A stretch of DNA of 64,000 nt, taken from the NCBI RefSeq assembly GCF_003688915.1, contig NZ_REFU01000002.1, positions 124,001-188,000 of the forward strand, written 5' to 3'. Position 1 is the stretch's first letter; every line of letters starts with the position of its first letter. The position numbers were made by a program, and so were the translations under genes. Source of the DNA: Rhodococcus sp. SBT000017 (GTDB lineage Bacteria > Actinomycetota > Actinomycetes > Mycobacteriales > Mycobacteriaceae). Shown in pieces: positions 45,599 through 54,901 of the stretch. A model generated the notes under the pieces. That model was not told the origin of the DNA. It searched no databases and saw nothing but the letters and a program-made list of their open reading frames with translations.

Positions 45599-46261
45599 AT
45601 GGAACTCACCGAGGCGATGCGCACCACCGGCACCTGCAGGCGGTACCTCAGCGATCCTGTTCCCGACGAGGTGTTCAAGGCCGCGTTCGACGTCGCCCGC
45701 TTCGGCCCGCAGGGCGGCAACCGTCAGCCCGTGCGATGGATCGTCGTGCGCGATGCCGCCCGCAAGCAGGCCCTCGCCGACCTCTACCTCCCGATGTGGG
45801 ACGCCTACTTCGCCGGCATCACCGGCGGAACCGTCGCCGTCGGCGCATTGCCCAAGACCGTCCAGGACGCCGACTACTTCGCTCGCCACCTCCACGAGGT
45901 GCCCGCCATCGTGGTGGTCTGTGCCGCGTTGGACGGACTGCACCCCACCGACCACGAACTCGGCCGACTCTCCGTCGTCGGCGGGGCGTCCATCTACCCG
46001 ACCGTGCAGAACCTGTGCCTGAGCCTGCGCGATCAGGGCGTCGCCACCGCGGTGACGACGTTGCTGTGCCACGAGGAGCCCGCCATTCGCGAACTGCTCG
46101 GCATCCCGGACGACTACATCACCGCCGCACACATCGCCGTCGGCTATCCCGAGAAGCCGTTCCCCCGCAAGCTCACTCGCGATCCCGTCGAGCAGATCGT
46201 TGCGGCAGAGACATTCTCGCAGCCGATGTTCGACTCCGCTGCACTCTCCCCCGCCCTCTGA
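45599..46261 (+). CDS. Nitroreductase-family flavoprotein
   Basis: 220 residues. ATG preceded by GAAGGGAAACACCC. FMN-binding N-terminus MRTTGTCRRYLSDPVPDEV followed by the RFGPQGGNRQPVRWIVV segment that binds the flavin phosphate. C-terminal GYPEKPFPRKLTR is the usual closing element (G-x-P-x-x-x-P-R). Such enzymes reduce nitro or quinone groups, or act as dehydrogenases on small ring substrates. It is the first gene of the plus-strand arm of the cluster, facing the monooxygenase. Confidence 0.88.
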   Translation: MELTEAMRTTGTCRRYLSDPVPDEVFKAAFDVARFGPQGGNRQPVRWIVVRDAARKQALADLYLPMWDAYFAGITGGTVAVGALPKTVQDADYFARHLHEVPAIVVVCAALDGLHPTDHELGRLSVVGGASIYPTVQNLCLSLRDQGVATAVTTLLCHEEPAIRELLGIPDDYITAAHIAVGYPEKPFPRKLTRDPVEQIVAAETFSQPMFDSAALSPAL

Positions 46262-46288
46262 CCCACGTACCCCTCTCAGGAGTCCGCC

Positions 46289-47851
46289 GTGCCCGGTACC
46301 GCCATCCACCACCGCTCCCCCATCGGCCGCGCCACCATCGGCGATCAGCTTCGTCGCCATGCGCGGACTCAGCCGAACAAGGTTGCGTTCATCAGCTACG
46401 CGGCGGACGGCACCCGCGAGGTCACCACGTACGGCGAACTCGACTCTCGGACAAACCAGTTCGCCAACCTGCTGGTCGATCTCGGGGTGCGCTCGGGTGA
46501 CCGCGTCGCATCGATGGCTCGTAACAGCGTCGACGTGATGGTGGCGTACTACGGAACCCTCAAAGCGGGTGCGGCCTTCACCGGCATCAACGTGATGTAT
46601 CGCGCCGCCGAGGTGAAGCACCAACTCGAACACGCGGAACCGACTGTGGTGGTGGCCGATCCGGCCTACGCCGAGATCATCTCCTCGATGAAGCCGGACA
46701 CCACCACTCTGGTGACGTTCGGTACCGAGTACGCCGCACTGACGGCGAACACCCCGTCCACCGAGCCCGACGTCGAGATGGACGAGAACGACGTCGCGAT
46801 GGTCATCTACACCTCCGGAACCGAAGCGGCTCCCAAGGGCGTGATGATCCCGCACCGCAACTTCCTCATCTCCACCGCGCCCGCGTGGAGTTGGGGCCTG
46901 CGTACCGGGCCGGAGGACACCTGGCTGTTCGTCATGCCCTTCCACACCATCGCCGGACTCGGCTCGATGACGACGCTGACTCTGATGGGTGCCACCCTGG
47001 TCCTGCCCGCGACGGTCGACCCGGCTCAATCACTGCGCATCATCGCCGCCGAGAAGATCTCCGTCATCGCACAGACTCCCACGTTCTACCTGGCCTTGGC
47101 CCGTGACGAGCAGTTCGGCCCCGAGTCCGTCAGCCAGGTTCGACGCTGCCTCACCTACGGTGGCCAGGTGTCACCGCACACGATCAGCGCCTGGGCCGCC
47201 GCGGCACCCGAGGCCATCTGGGGCACCTACTGGGGACAGTCGGAACTCTCGCAGCTCGGCTCGGTCGGCTGGTTCTCGAGCCTCGACGACATTCCCGACA
47301 GCGACGCGTCGTGGATCGGCAAGCCCGTCACCCACCTGGAAATCAAGGTGGTCGACCCCGCGGGCAACGAGAGCGAGATCGGTGAATTGCTCTGCCGCAC
47401 TCCATCGGTGATGCTCGGCTACTTCAAGGACCCCGAGCGCACCGCCGAGGTGTTCCGGGACGGATGGGTGCATACCGGCGACATGGTGCGCATCGACACC
47501 GACGGCAACCTGTTCTTCTACGATCGGATGAAGGACATGATCAAGTCGGGAGGGATGAACGTGTCGTCGCAGGAAGTAGAACGCACCATTCACAGTCACC
47601 CGGATGTGCTGCGTGCCGCCGTCGTCGGAGTACCCGACCCGTACTGGTCCGAGGCCGTCACGGCCTTCGTCATCGCCCGCGATGGGGTGACCGCCGACCC
47701 GGCCGCGATCATCGAGTACTGCCGCACCGAGTTGGCGTCGTACAAGGCCCCGAAGTCGGTACACATCGTGGCCGAGCTGCCCGTCGACCCGCAGGGCAAA
47801 ATCCTCAAGCGTGAACTGCGACTGCTGGCGGCGGTGGAGGAGACCGTATGA
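46289..47851 (+). CDS. Acyl-CoA synthetase (AMP-binding family)
   Basis: 520 residues from a GTG with CAGGAG upstream. Phosphate-binding loop VIYTSGTEAAPKGVMIPH, aromatic gate TYWGQSELSQ, hinge HTGDMVRIDTDGNLFFYDR followed by MKDMIKSGGMNVSSQEVE, and C-terminal catalytic Lys in DPQGKILKREL. It activates a carboxylate with ATP and CoA. Its place next to a ketone monooxygenase and an esterase suggests the acid released from the ester as substrate. It overlaps the TetR gene by ATGA. Confidence 0.9.
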   Translation: MPGTAIHHRSPIGRATIGDQLRRHARTQPNKVAFISYAADGTREVTTYGELDSRTNQFANLLVDLGVRSGDRVASMARNSVDVMVAYYGTLKAGAAFTGINVMYRAAEVKHQLEHAEPTVVVADPAYAEIISSMKPDTTTLVTFGTEYAALTANTPSTEPDVEMDENDVAMVIYTSGTEAAPKGVMIPHRNFLISTAPAWSWGLRTGPEDTWLFVMPFHTIAGLGSMTTLTLMGATLVLPATVDPAQSLRIIAAEKISVIAQTPTFYLALARDEQFGPESVSQVRRCLTYGGQVSPHTISAWAAAAPEAIWGTYWGQSELSQLGSVGWFSSLDDIPDSDASWIGKPVTHLEIKVVDPAGNESEIGELLCRTPSVMLGYFKDPERTAEVFRDGWVHTGDMVRIDTDGNLFFYDRMKDMIKSGGMNVSSQEVERTIHSHPDVLRAAVVGVPDPYWSEAVTAFVIARDGVTADPAAIIEYCRTELASYKAPKSVHIVAELPVDPQGKILKRELRLLAAVEETV

Positions 47852-48474
47852 CTCAGCCCGATGCTGTGACTCCACTCCCTAGGCAGATACGTACCCGGCA
47901 ACGCCGAGAAGACATCGTGGCCAACGCAGCGAATATCTTTGCGCGTGAGGGCTACTCGAATGTGGGGATGCGCGATATCGCCGACGCCGTCGGCATCAAG
48001 GGAGCAAGCCTCTACCACCACTTCCCGTCCAAGGAAGACATCCTGTTCGCGATCTGCCTGACGGTCACACAGGAACCGGCCGAGGAGAACCTGCCACTGC
48101 TCGACGCAGCCGGAACCCCCACCACGCGCCTGTCGTCACTGGTGCGTGCGCACCTGGTGCACCTGAACCGTCGACGGGTGGAGTACATCGTGGGCCTGCA
48201 CGAGCTGGCCTCACTCACCCATGAGCACCGCACTGTCATCGAGGATTACCGTCGCCAGTACCAACGACGCGTCCGCGATGTCATCACCGCCGGAATGCGC
48301 AGTGGTGAATTCACCGTTCCGGACGCACGGCTGGCGTCGTTCGCCCTGACCGACATGCTCAACGGCATCAGCAACTGGTTCCACGACGGCGGCGAGCTGA
48401 GCATCGAGGACGTGGCCGACGGTTACGTGGAACTGGCGGTCCACCGCGTTCTCGGTGCATCACATGGGGATTGA
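47848..48474 (+). CDS. TetR-family transcriptional regulator
   Basis: 208 residues. N-terminal helix-turn-helix: ANAANIFAREGYSNVGMRDI then ADAVGIKGASLYHHFPSK and EDILFAI, the canonical TetR pattern. The C-terminal helical domain (about 65-205) would bind a ligand, plausibly an acyl-CoA given the gene immediately upstream. It overlaps both neighbours. It probably binds the palindrome at 45462-45475. Confidence 0.93.
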   Translation: MTQPDAVTPLPRQIRTRQRREDIVANAANIFAREGYSNVGMRDIADAVGIKGASLYHHFPSKEDILFAICLTVTQEPAEENLPLLDAAGTPTTRLSSLVRAHLVHLNRRRVEYIVGLHELASLTHEHRTVIEDYRRQYQRRVRDVITAGMRSGEFTVPDARLASFALTDMLNGISNWFHDGGELSIEDVADGYVELAVHRVLGASHGD

Positions 48475-49597
48475 CGGTCACTGCGATCCCGAGTTCGTGG
48501 GCGTGCGCGACGCGTTGGCCGCCAACCTCGACAGCGGGGCCGAACTCGGCGCGTCCATTGTGGTCGACATCGACGGCCACACCGCCGTCGACCTGTGGGG
48601 CGGCTACCGAGATATCGATCGCCGCCTGCCGTGGGAGTCGGACACGATCACCAACGTGTGGTCGACGACCAAGATGGTGACGTGCCTGGCCGCGTTGATG
48701 CTCATCGACCGCGGAGTGCTCGATCCCGATGCACCGGTGGCGACGTACTGGCCCGAGTTCGCGGCCGCAGGGAAGCAAGACATCGCGGTACGGAATCTGC
48801 TGTCGCACACGTCCGGGGTCTCGGGCTGGGACCGCCCGTTCAGCGAGGAGGACCTCTACGACTGGGAACTCTCGACCTCGCGTCTGGCAGCGCAGGCTCC
48901 GTGGTGGGATTCGCGCACCACGTCGGGATATCACGCGGCCAGCCAGGGCCACCTGATCGGAGAAGTCGTCCGCCGGGTCACCGGAAAGCCGTTGCGGCAG
49001 TTCGTTGCCGATGAGATCTCCGGACCCCTCGGTGCCGACTTCCAGATCGGTGCCGACCAGGGCGACTTGGATCGGATCGCCGACGTCGTACCGCCGCCTC
49101 CGCCCACCGACGACGCTGTGCCCGACCCATCGATGGTGCGTCGAAAGACGTTCCTCGGGCCGTTGGTGCACGCCGAGTCGGCGAACACCGCGGCCTGGCG
49201 CGGCGCGGACATGGGCGCCTTGAACGGGCATGGCAATGCGCGATCGGTTGCGAGAATCCTGTCGGTGATTTCCCGAGGCGGCACCGTGGACGGCATACGA
49301 CTGCTGAGCCCGGAGACGATCGACACGATCTTCGAGGAGCAATCCAACGGAGTCGATCTGGCTATCGGCATTCCATTGCGCTTCGGCCTGGGCTTCGCTC
49401 TGCCACAGCAGGAATCGGTGCCCTACATCCCCGACGGCAAGATCTGCTTCTGGGGTGGTTGGGGTGGATCCTTGGTCGTCATGCACCCGGAATCGCAGCT
49501 GACCATCGCGTATGTGATGAACCGAATGGGACCGGGAATCATCGGCTCGGATCGGGCGGAGCAGTACGTGCGCGCGGTGTACGCCGGAATCTGCTGA
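48464..49597 (+). CDS. Beta-lactamase-fold esterase (EstB-like)
   Basis: 377 residues. SxxK motif is STTK within TNVWSTTKMVTCLAALML, the Tyr motif lies in TSGYHAASQGHLIGEV, and WGGWGGSLVVMHPES gives the third active-site element. NLLSHTSGVSGW is the family's conserved loop. Class C-like hydrolases of this kind are often esterases; hydrolysis of the ester formed by the monooxygenase is the expected role. ATG 48464 is used; a GTG three codons upstream is also in frame. It overlaps the end of the TetR gene by 11 nt. Confidence 0.88.
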   Translation: MGIDGHCDPEFVGVRDALAANLDSGAELGASIVVDIDGHTAVDLWGGYRDIDRRLPWESDTITNVWSTTKMVTCLAALMLIDRGVLDPDAPVATYWPEFAAAGKQDIAVRNLLSHTSGVSGWDRPFSEEDLYDWELSTSRLAAQAPWWDSRTTSGYHAASQGHLIGEVVRRVTGKPLRQFVADEISGPLGADFQIGADQGDLDRIADVVPPPPPTDDAVPDPSMVRRKTFLGPLVHAESANTAAWRGADMGALNGHGNARSVARILSVISRGGTVDGIRLLSPETIDTIFEEQSNGVDLAIGIPLRFGLGFALPQQESVPYIPDGKICFWGGWGGSLVVMHPESQLTIAYVMNRMGPGIIGSDRAEQYVRAVYAGIC

Positions 49598-49634
49598 CAG
49601 GGCGTATCACCGACTCCGAGCGGCCGAGGCCCGG

Positions 49635-50891
49635 CTATGGCGCGAGCAAAGCCAACGGAATCACCGCGACACCGTCCTGTCGGCGGTAAGCGTGAGGACC
49701 TGTCGTCACTACGATCGCGTCCCTCATTCGACTGCCCACTGCGCTCCGAAGCCACTTCAGATGTCGGACATCGTGGTCCGTGATGTCGGGCGAGACTTTC
49801 ACCTCGATGCCGATGAACGATCCATCGCCTTGCTCGACGATCAGATCCACTTCGGCAGTCCTGCCACGGAAATGAAACAGCCTCGCCTCGTTCGCTTGCG
49901 CGTACACCTCGAGGCTTTGCGTTACGAACGACTCGAAAAGGTGCCCCAATCTGACGCCCGCCGAGCCGCCGGGCGTCAACAGGGACTCAGCTGTCACGCC
50001 GAGCAATCGAGCGCACAGGGCTGGGTCCACTAGATGGTGCTTCGGTGCCTTGGCCAGCTTCCCCAACGAATTATCCTGCGGCAACCATGCTTCTACGTCA
50101 TGCAGCATGCGCAGGCGACTGAGCACATCGCGATAGTTGATCGATGTTTGACGGGTTGGCTTGTGGGTCGCACCCGGCGTTGCCGCATCCCTGATCGACT
50201 CCCAGGATGCTGTGGTCGATGTGGCTGCAGCGTATGCAGTCATCCAGGCACGAAGGGATTCCGGACGTCGAACCACGTGGCCTTGCTCCGGAAAGTCGTG
50301 TTCGATGATCGCGTGCAGGTAGCCGTCCAAAGCTGCGCGATTCGCGCGACCGGCGAGACGACGGATGCCAGGGAAGCCGGAAACCAGCACTTCTTCGATG
50401 TAATCGGCGAGCATGGTCTCGGTCGAACCCGAAATAGTCACCTGCCGGGGAGACAGCAAGTCCTTCAGGGATACAGCCGAATCCGACGGCCGACGTTCGG
50501 CGAAGCTCATAGGCCACATTCGTACACGGACAATTCGGCCTGCACCGGAGTGGACGACAGCGTCGGAAGGCGGCGCGTTTCCCGTCAGCAGAAATTGCCC
50601 ACCCGACGCATCGTTGTCCACGGCTCTGCGAACCAGATCCCATGACGGCGGGAATCGTTGCCATTCATCGATAAGCATGGGGCGCGCCGATCTCGCGAGC
50701 AGATCTGGGTCCGCAGAAATCAGCTGCCGATCCACCGCGTTGTCGAGTTCGAGAACCGACTTCGCACGGCGGGTGGCGGTAGCGGTCTTGCCTACGCCCT
50801 TCGCACCGTCAAGGTTGATCGCGGCTAGGTGAGGGAGGAGGTCGTCGAGCTCCTCGTCCACGATTCGCGGGACGTACATGGCACTGGACAC
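49635..50891 (-). CDS. DUF4143 AAA ATPase
   Basis: 418 residues. Walker A LDGAKGVGKTATATRRA, a Walker B-like RPMLIDEWQRFPPSW, sensor FLLTGNAPPS, then the DUF4143 C-terminal part: HHLVDPALCARLLG, FESFVTQSLEVYA, FHFRGRTAEVDLIVEQGDG and a nuclease-like IGIEVKVSP with E-x-K. These stand-alone ATPases are widespread in mobile and accessory DNA, and their function is not well defined. It is convergent with the esterase gene and divergent in context from the sulfonate locus, with no partner gene. Confidence 0.88.
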   Translation of the reverse strand: MSSAMYVPRIVDEELDDLLPHLAAINLDGAKGVGKTATATRRAKSVLELDNAVDRQLISADPDLLARSARPMLIDEWQRFPPSWDLVRRAVDNDASGGQFLLTGNAPPSDAVVHSGAGRIVRVRMWPMSFAERRPSDSAVSLKDLLSPRQVTISGSTETMLADYIEEVLVSGFPGIRRLAGRANRAALDGYLHAIIEHDFPEQGHVVRRPESLRAWMTAYAAATSTTASWESIRDAATPGATHKPTRQTSINYRDVLSRLRMLHDVEAWLPQDNSLGKLAKAPKHHLVDPALCARLLGVTAESLLTPGGSAGVRLGHLFESFVTQSLEVYAQANEARLFHFRGRTAEVDLIVEQGDGSFIGIEVKVSPDITDHDVRHLKWLRSAVGSRMRDAIVVTTGPHAYRRQDGVAVIPLALLAP

Positions 50892-50995
50892 TCAGCAATC
50901 ATACAGATTTGCACTCTTCTATCATCCATTTTTCACACCATCTACTGAACAGATTTCCCAAATGCGTAGTCCCGTCGGGTTCGATCCCACGTGCT

Positions 50996-52099
50996 CTAGC
51001 GCGCGGGAACCGTGATTCCTCGGGTGTCGAGGATCGGGCGCACTCCCTCGGCGAAGTGATACGCCTCCTCCAGGTGCGGGTAGCCCGAGAGGATGAACTC
51101 GTCGAAGCCGGCGTCGTGGTACTCCCCGATCAGGTTCGCGACCTCCTCGTGCGAACCGACCAACGCCGTCCCTGCGCCGCCGCGAACGAGTCCTACGCCG
51201 GCCCACAGGTTCGGGTAGATCTCGAGCGAATCCTTGCTGCCACCGTGCAAAGCGGCCATCCGACGCTGACCCTCGGACTGTGACGACGAGTGCAGTCGAT
51301 GCGCCTCGGACACCTGCTCCTCGGGGAGCTCGTCGAGAAGCTTCTGCGCGACGGCCCAGGCCTCCTCGGACGTATCGCGGCTGATGGTGTGCAGCCGGAT
51401 GCCGTAGGTCAGCTTGCGTCCCTCGGCGTCCGCGAGCGCCTGCACCCGCTCGATCTTGGCGCGAGCATCGGCCGGCGGCTCGCCCCACGTCAGGTACGTC
51501 TGAACCCGCTTGGCGGCGACGGCCAAGGCCGGCTCGGACGAACCACCGAACCAGAACTCCGGCACCGGATCCGGCGCTTCGGACACCCGCGCATCGGCGA
51601 CCTTGAAGAACTCGCCTTCGTGATCGACCGACGTTTCGGTCCAGATCCGTTGCACGAGTTCGAGGAACTCGTCGGTGCGTGCGTAGCGCCGATCGTGGTC
51701 GATCCAGTCCCCGAAACGGCGCTGTTCGACGTCATCGCCCCCGGTGACGATGTTGAACAACACTCGCCCTTCCGAGAACCGCTGCAACGTCGCCGCCTGC
51801 TGCGCGGCCAACGTCGGGGGCGTCAGACCGGGACGGAAGGCGACGAGAAACTTCAACCGTCGCGTGCTTTGCAGTAGAGCCGCCGTGGTCAGCCATGCGT
51901 CCTCGCACCAGGTTCCCGTCGGTGTCAACACACCCTCGAAGCCGAGTCGATCGGCGGCCTGCGCCACCTCGGTGAGATAGCGCAGCGACGGGCGACGAAA
52001 TCCGGCCGGTTCGCGGAGGTTGCCGGATGCGTGGGACGCGCCGACGATGGAGCGGCCGTCGCCTGCGGTGGGGAGGAACCAGAAGATGCGTGCGGTCAC
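50996..52099 (-). CDS. ssuD: FMNH2-dependent alkanesulfonate monooxygenase
   Basis: 367 residues from a GTG with AGGAG seven bases upstream. TARIFWFLPTAGDGRSI opens the TIM-barrel; LGFEGVLTPTGTWCEDAW and FLVAFRPGLTPPTLAAQQ, followed by FNIVTGGDDVEQRRFGDW, are typical of SsuD (bacterial-luciferase-like family). It cleaves alkanesulfonates to aldehyde and sulfite with reduced FMN from a partner reductase, which is not in this window. It is the last gene of the minus-strand ssuCBAD order. Confidence 0.92.
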   Translation of the reverse strand: MTARIFWFLPTAGDGRSIVGASHASGNLREPAGFRRPSLRYLTEVAQAADRLGFEGVLTPTGTWCEDAWLTTAALLQSTRRLKFLVAFRPGLTPPTLAAQQAATLQRFSEGRVLFNIVTGGDDVEQRRFGDWIDHDRRYARTDEFLELVQRIWTETSVDHEGEFFKVADARVSEAPDPVPEFWFGGSSEPALAVAAKRVQTYLTWGEPPADARAKIERVQALADAEGRKLTYGIRLHTISRDTSEEAWAVAQKLLDELPEEQVSEAHRLHSSSQSEGQRRMAALHGGSKDSLEIYPNLWAGVGLVRGGAGTALVGSHEEVANLIGEYHDAGFDEFILSGYPHLEEAYHFAEGVRPILDTRGITVPAR

Positions 52100-52127
52100 G
52101 AGTGAACTCCTACGACGTGGTGGGTGA

Positions 52128-53174
52128 TCAGTTGGTCGAGGCGGTCGCGTCGGCGATGGAGTCGTTGTAGCGCGTGTCGACGAAGTCTGCGAACGTGTTG
52201 CCGCCGGGGATGCTTCCGCTCTCGACGAAGGCATCGAAGAGTGCCTGCTCGGACTCGATCACACTCTCATCCAATGCAATTGCGGGTCGCTGGCTCCGTC
52301 CCTGCGCCAATTCTCCTGCAGCTGGATCGATGCCGACCGCGGCCGAGTACGCTGCCGCCCACTCGGCCGGGTTGGCGTCCGCCCATGCAGAGGCTTTGGC
52401 TAGGCGAATCACGAAGTCCTGCAACGCCGTGTTCTTCGCGGGATCGTCCAGAGCCTGCTGCGAGGCGATGCCGAAGCCGTAACCGTTGGCGACCCCCTCG
52501 GCTGTGGTCAGTGTCTTCGAGCCGTTCTGCACCTGCGCGATCGCGGTGAACGGATCCCAGATCGCCCAGGCATCGACCTCACCCGAGGTGAATGCCGTCA
52601 ACGCATCGGCGGGCTGGAGGAATACCAGCTGAACGTCGTCGGTGGTCAAGCCGGCCTTCTGCAACTGCAGCAGCACATGGCCGTGCGCCGAGCTTCCCTT
52701 GCCCACTGCGATCTTCTTGCCGCGCAGGTCTGCGAACGACGCGAGAGTCGAATCGGCAGGCACGAGGATCTGATCCCCACTGGCGTCGTTGGTGTAGGCG
52801 GAGACGACCTTGATGCGCGCGTTGGCTGCCACACCGAACACCGGAGGTGTGTTGCCCGTGACCGCGAAGTCGATCTGGCCGGCGGTTGCGGCCTCCACCT
52901 GCGGCGGGCCGGAGGTGAAGGTGGAGAACGCGACATCGTACGGCGCAGAGTCCAGCTCACCCGATGCGCGAAGCAGCGCCTCGGTGCCGCCTTTCTGGTC
53001 GCCGACGTCGAGGGTGACGGTGGTGAGCTGGTCGTTCGAGACGAGGGCGGGGGCTTCGGTGGCAGTGGTGTCGCTGCCGCGGGAGACGCAACCGGTGAGT
53101 CCGACGACTGTCAGGGACAGGGCAGCGAGTATCCCGACGGCGCGCAGCGAGCGGGAAGGAGCGTGTGACGACAT
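52128..53174 (-). CDS. ssuA: Aliphatic sulfonate ABC transporter substrate-binding lipoprotein
   Basis: 348 residues. Signal peptide ends LTVVGLTGC (lipid Cys 29). The mature part has the SsuA/TauA pattern: TLDVGDQKGGTEALLRASGE, FAVTGNTPPVFGVAANAR, and GKKIAVGKGSSAHGHVLLQL. It delivers sulfonates to the SsuBC transporter. GAAGGA lies 11 bases before the ATG at 53174. Organised between ssuB and ssuD. Confidence 0.92.
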   Translation of the reverse strand: MSSHAPSRSLRAVGILAALSLTVVGLTGCVSRGSDTTATEAPALVSNDQLTTVTLDVGDQKGGTEALLRASGELDSAPYDVAFSTFTSGPPQVEAATAGQIDFAVTGNTPPVFGVAANARIKVVSAYTNDASGDQILVPADSTLASFADLRGKKIAVGKGSSAHGHVLLQLQKAGLTTDDVQLVFLQPADALTAFTSGEVDAWAIWDPFTAIAQVQNGSKTLTTAEGVANGYGFGIASQQALDDPAKNTALQDFVIRLAKASAWADANPAEWAAAYSAAVGIDPAAGELAQGRSQRPAIALDESVIESEQALFDAFVESGSIPGGNTFADFVDTRYNDSIADATASTN

Positions 53175-53202
53175 GCGTGAAAGATCCTTCGTATCAGTGA
53201 AA

Positions 53203-53922
53203 TCAGTGGACGCCGAGGGCACCGAGTAGATGGGTGCGGATGCGAGAGAATCCGGCTGTTCCCCGGTCGCGGGGACGAGGAGGATCGACGGTGACGGTAT
53301 CGACCACGGCACCAGCGTCGAGCACCAACACCCTGTCCCCCAACGCAATCGCCTCGTCGACGTCGTGCGTGACCAGAAGGATGCCGAATCGGTGCCGTCC
53401 CCACAAATCGAGCAGGAGCGACTGCATGGTCAGCCGAGTCAATGCGTCGAGCGCTCCGAACGGCTCGTCGAGGAGCAGCAGTTCTGGCTCCCCCACCAAC
53501 GCTCTGGCCAACGCGGCGCGCTGAGCTTGGCCGCCGGACAGCGTCATCGGCCATGCGTCCCGCTTGTCGGCGAGCCCCACTTCGTCGAGGGTCGCATCCG
53601 CAGCAGTCAACGCCTCGTTACCCGTCACGCCTGCGGTGTTGAGCCCGTAGGACACATTCTGGCGAACCGACCGCCACGGAAACAGTCGTGGTTCCTGGAA
53701 CGCCACTGCGGGGTGCCCGGCGACGCGTCGCTCCCCCGTGTGGTCCGTCGACAGACCTGCCAGAATGCGCAGGATCGTCGACTTGCCGGAGCCGGATCGT
53801 CCGACCAACGACACGATTTCGCCGCGTTCGATGGACAGGTCGACGCCCTGCAACACGTGACTCGAGCCGTAGAACTTGTCGATGCCGCGCAGCGTGGCGA
53901 CGGACGTAGTTGTCGTGGTCAT
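53203..53922 (-). CDS. ssuB: Aliphatic sulfonate ABC transporter ATPase
   Basis: 239 residues. Walker A GRSGSGKSTILRIL, Q-loop AFQEPRLFPWRSVRQNV (characteristic of the nitrate/sulfonate/taurine group), signature LSGGQAQRAALARAL, Walker B LLLLDEPFGALD, switch VTHDVDEAIALGDRV. It starts three bases after the permease stop. It drives sulfonate import. Confidence 0.93.
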   Translation of the reverse strand: MTTTTTSVATLRGIDKFYGSSHVLQGVDLSIERGEIVSLVGRSGSGKSTILRILAGLSTDHTGERRVAGHPAVAFQEPRLFPWRSVRQNVSYGLNTAGVTGNEALTAADATLDEVGLADKRDAWPMTLSGGQAQRAALARALVGEPELLLLDEPFGALDALTRLTMQSLLLDLWGRHRFGILLVTHDVDEAIALGDRVLVLDAGAVVDTVTVDPPRPRDRGTAGFSRIRTHLLGALGVH

Positions 53923-53925
53923 GGG

Positions 53926-54786
53926 TCAGACATCCAATCGGTAGCGGAGAGCGCGCTTTTCGAGAACTCGCACTATGCCGTCGGTGGCGATCCCCATCAG
54001 TGCGTAGACGACAAGTCCGAAGATGATGGTGTCGACCCTCAGGAAATCGCGCGCATTGTTGATGATGTAGCCGATCCCGGATTCGGCGTTGATCTGCTCG
54101 GCCACGATCAGCGACAACCACGCAATGGCCAACGACTGACGAAGTCCCACCAGCAGTTGCGGGGCAATGCTCGGCAAAATGATGGTGGTGAATCGCTGCC
54201 GCCACGAGAACCCGAGTACGACGGCCGTGTCGAGGAAATTGCGATCGATCTGACGAATCGCCGAGAAGGTGTTCAGGTACAACGGAAATGCGACGCCGAG
54301 GGCGACCAACAGAATCTTCGGAGTCTCACCGATCCCGAACCACAGAATGAACAGCGGGATCAGGCCGAGATGCGGTAACGCGCGCAGCATCTGCAACGGC
54401 GGGTCGACGGTTGCCTCGGCAAGTTTGGACAATCCGACCAGCGCTCCGAGTGCCACTCCGATCACCCCACCCAGCACGAGTCCCTGGACTACGCGGGTTC
54501 CCGAAATGGCCAGGGCGTCGACCAGTTCTCCGTTGCGCAGCAATTCCAGCCCTGCGTCGAAGATCAGCGACGGGGCGGGCAGTACTCGTTCGGAGAGCAC
54601 GCCTGCAGCACTGGCGATCTGCCACAGGACGAGGAGGGCGACGGGTGACAGGACACGTAGAACGGTCCATCGGTACCGCTGCCATGCCGAGTCTCTCGGT
54701 GACAGGGTTATGGGGCCGACGTCGGAGGCGGCACTGTCACGCATGTCCACAGGTCCCGCGGGAGCGGCGTACGACGTCACGACCAT
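53926..54786 (-). CDS. ssuC: Aliphatic sulfonate ABC transporter permease
   Basis: 286 residues, about six membrane helices. The segment LLVLWQIASAAGVLSERVLP and the later ALPHLGLIPLFILWFGIGET are hallmark stretches of SsuC/TauC permeases, followed by the EAA loop region LGFSWRQRFTTIILPSIAPQ. ATG 54786 (MVVTSYAAPAG) is preferred over an upstream in-frame start because GGAAGG precedes it. It is the first gene of the ssuCBAD operon; its promoter lies in the 115 bp shared with the GNAT gene. Confidence 0.9.
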   Translation of the reverse strand: MVVTSYAAPAGPVDMRDSAASDVGPITLSPRDSAWQRYRWTVLRVLSPVALLVLWQIASAAGVLSERVLPAPSLIFDAGLELLRNGELVDALAISGTRVVQGLVLGGVIGVALGALVGLSKLAEATVDPPLQMLRALPHLGLIPLFILWFGIGETPKILLVALGVAFPLYLNTFSAIRQIDRNFLDTAVVLGFSWRQRFTTIILPSIAPQLLVGLRQSLAIAWLSLIVAEQINAESGIGYIINNARDFLRVDTIIFGLVVYALMGIATDGIVRVLEKRALRYRLDV

Positions 54787-54901
54787 GGATACAGGCCTTC
54801 CGGTTGAGTGCGAGCGGGTTCGAGTACTCACCCTCGTTCACACCGGGTTCTACGACCAGGGTTCGAATCAGCGTGAATCTAGGTCGGGCAAGATTGGACT
54901 C

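Noticed and set aside
50960..50990. GGTTCGATCCC resembles the T-arm of a tRNA and could mark an attachment site beside the DUF4143 gene.
   Set aside because: No matching anticodon arm, acceptor stem or paired T-stem could be drawn on either strand, and no integrase is nearby.
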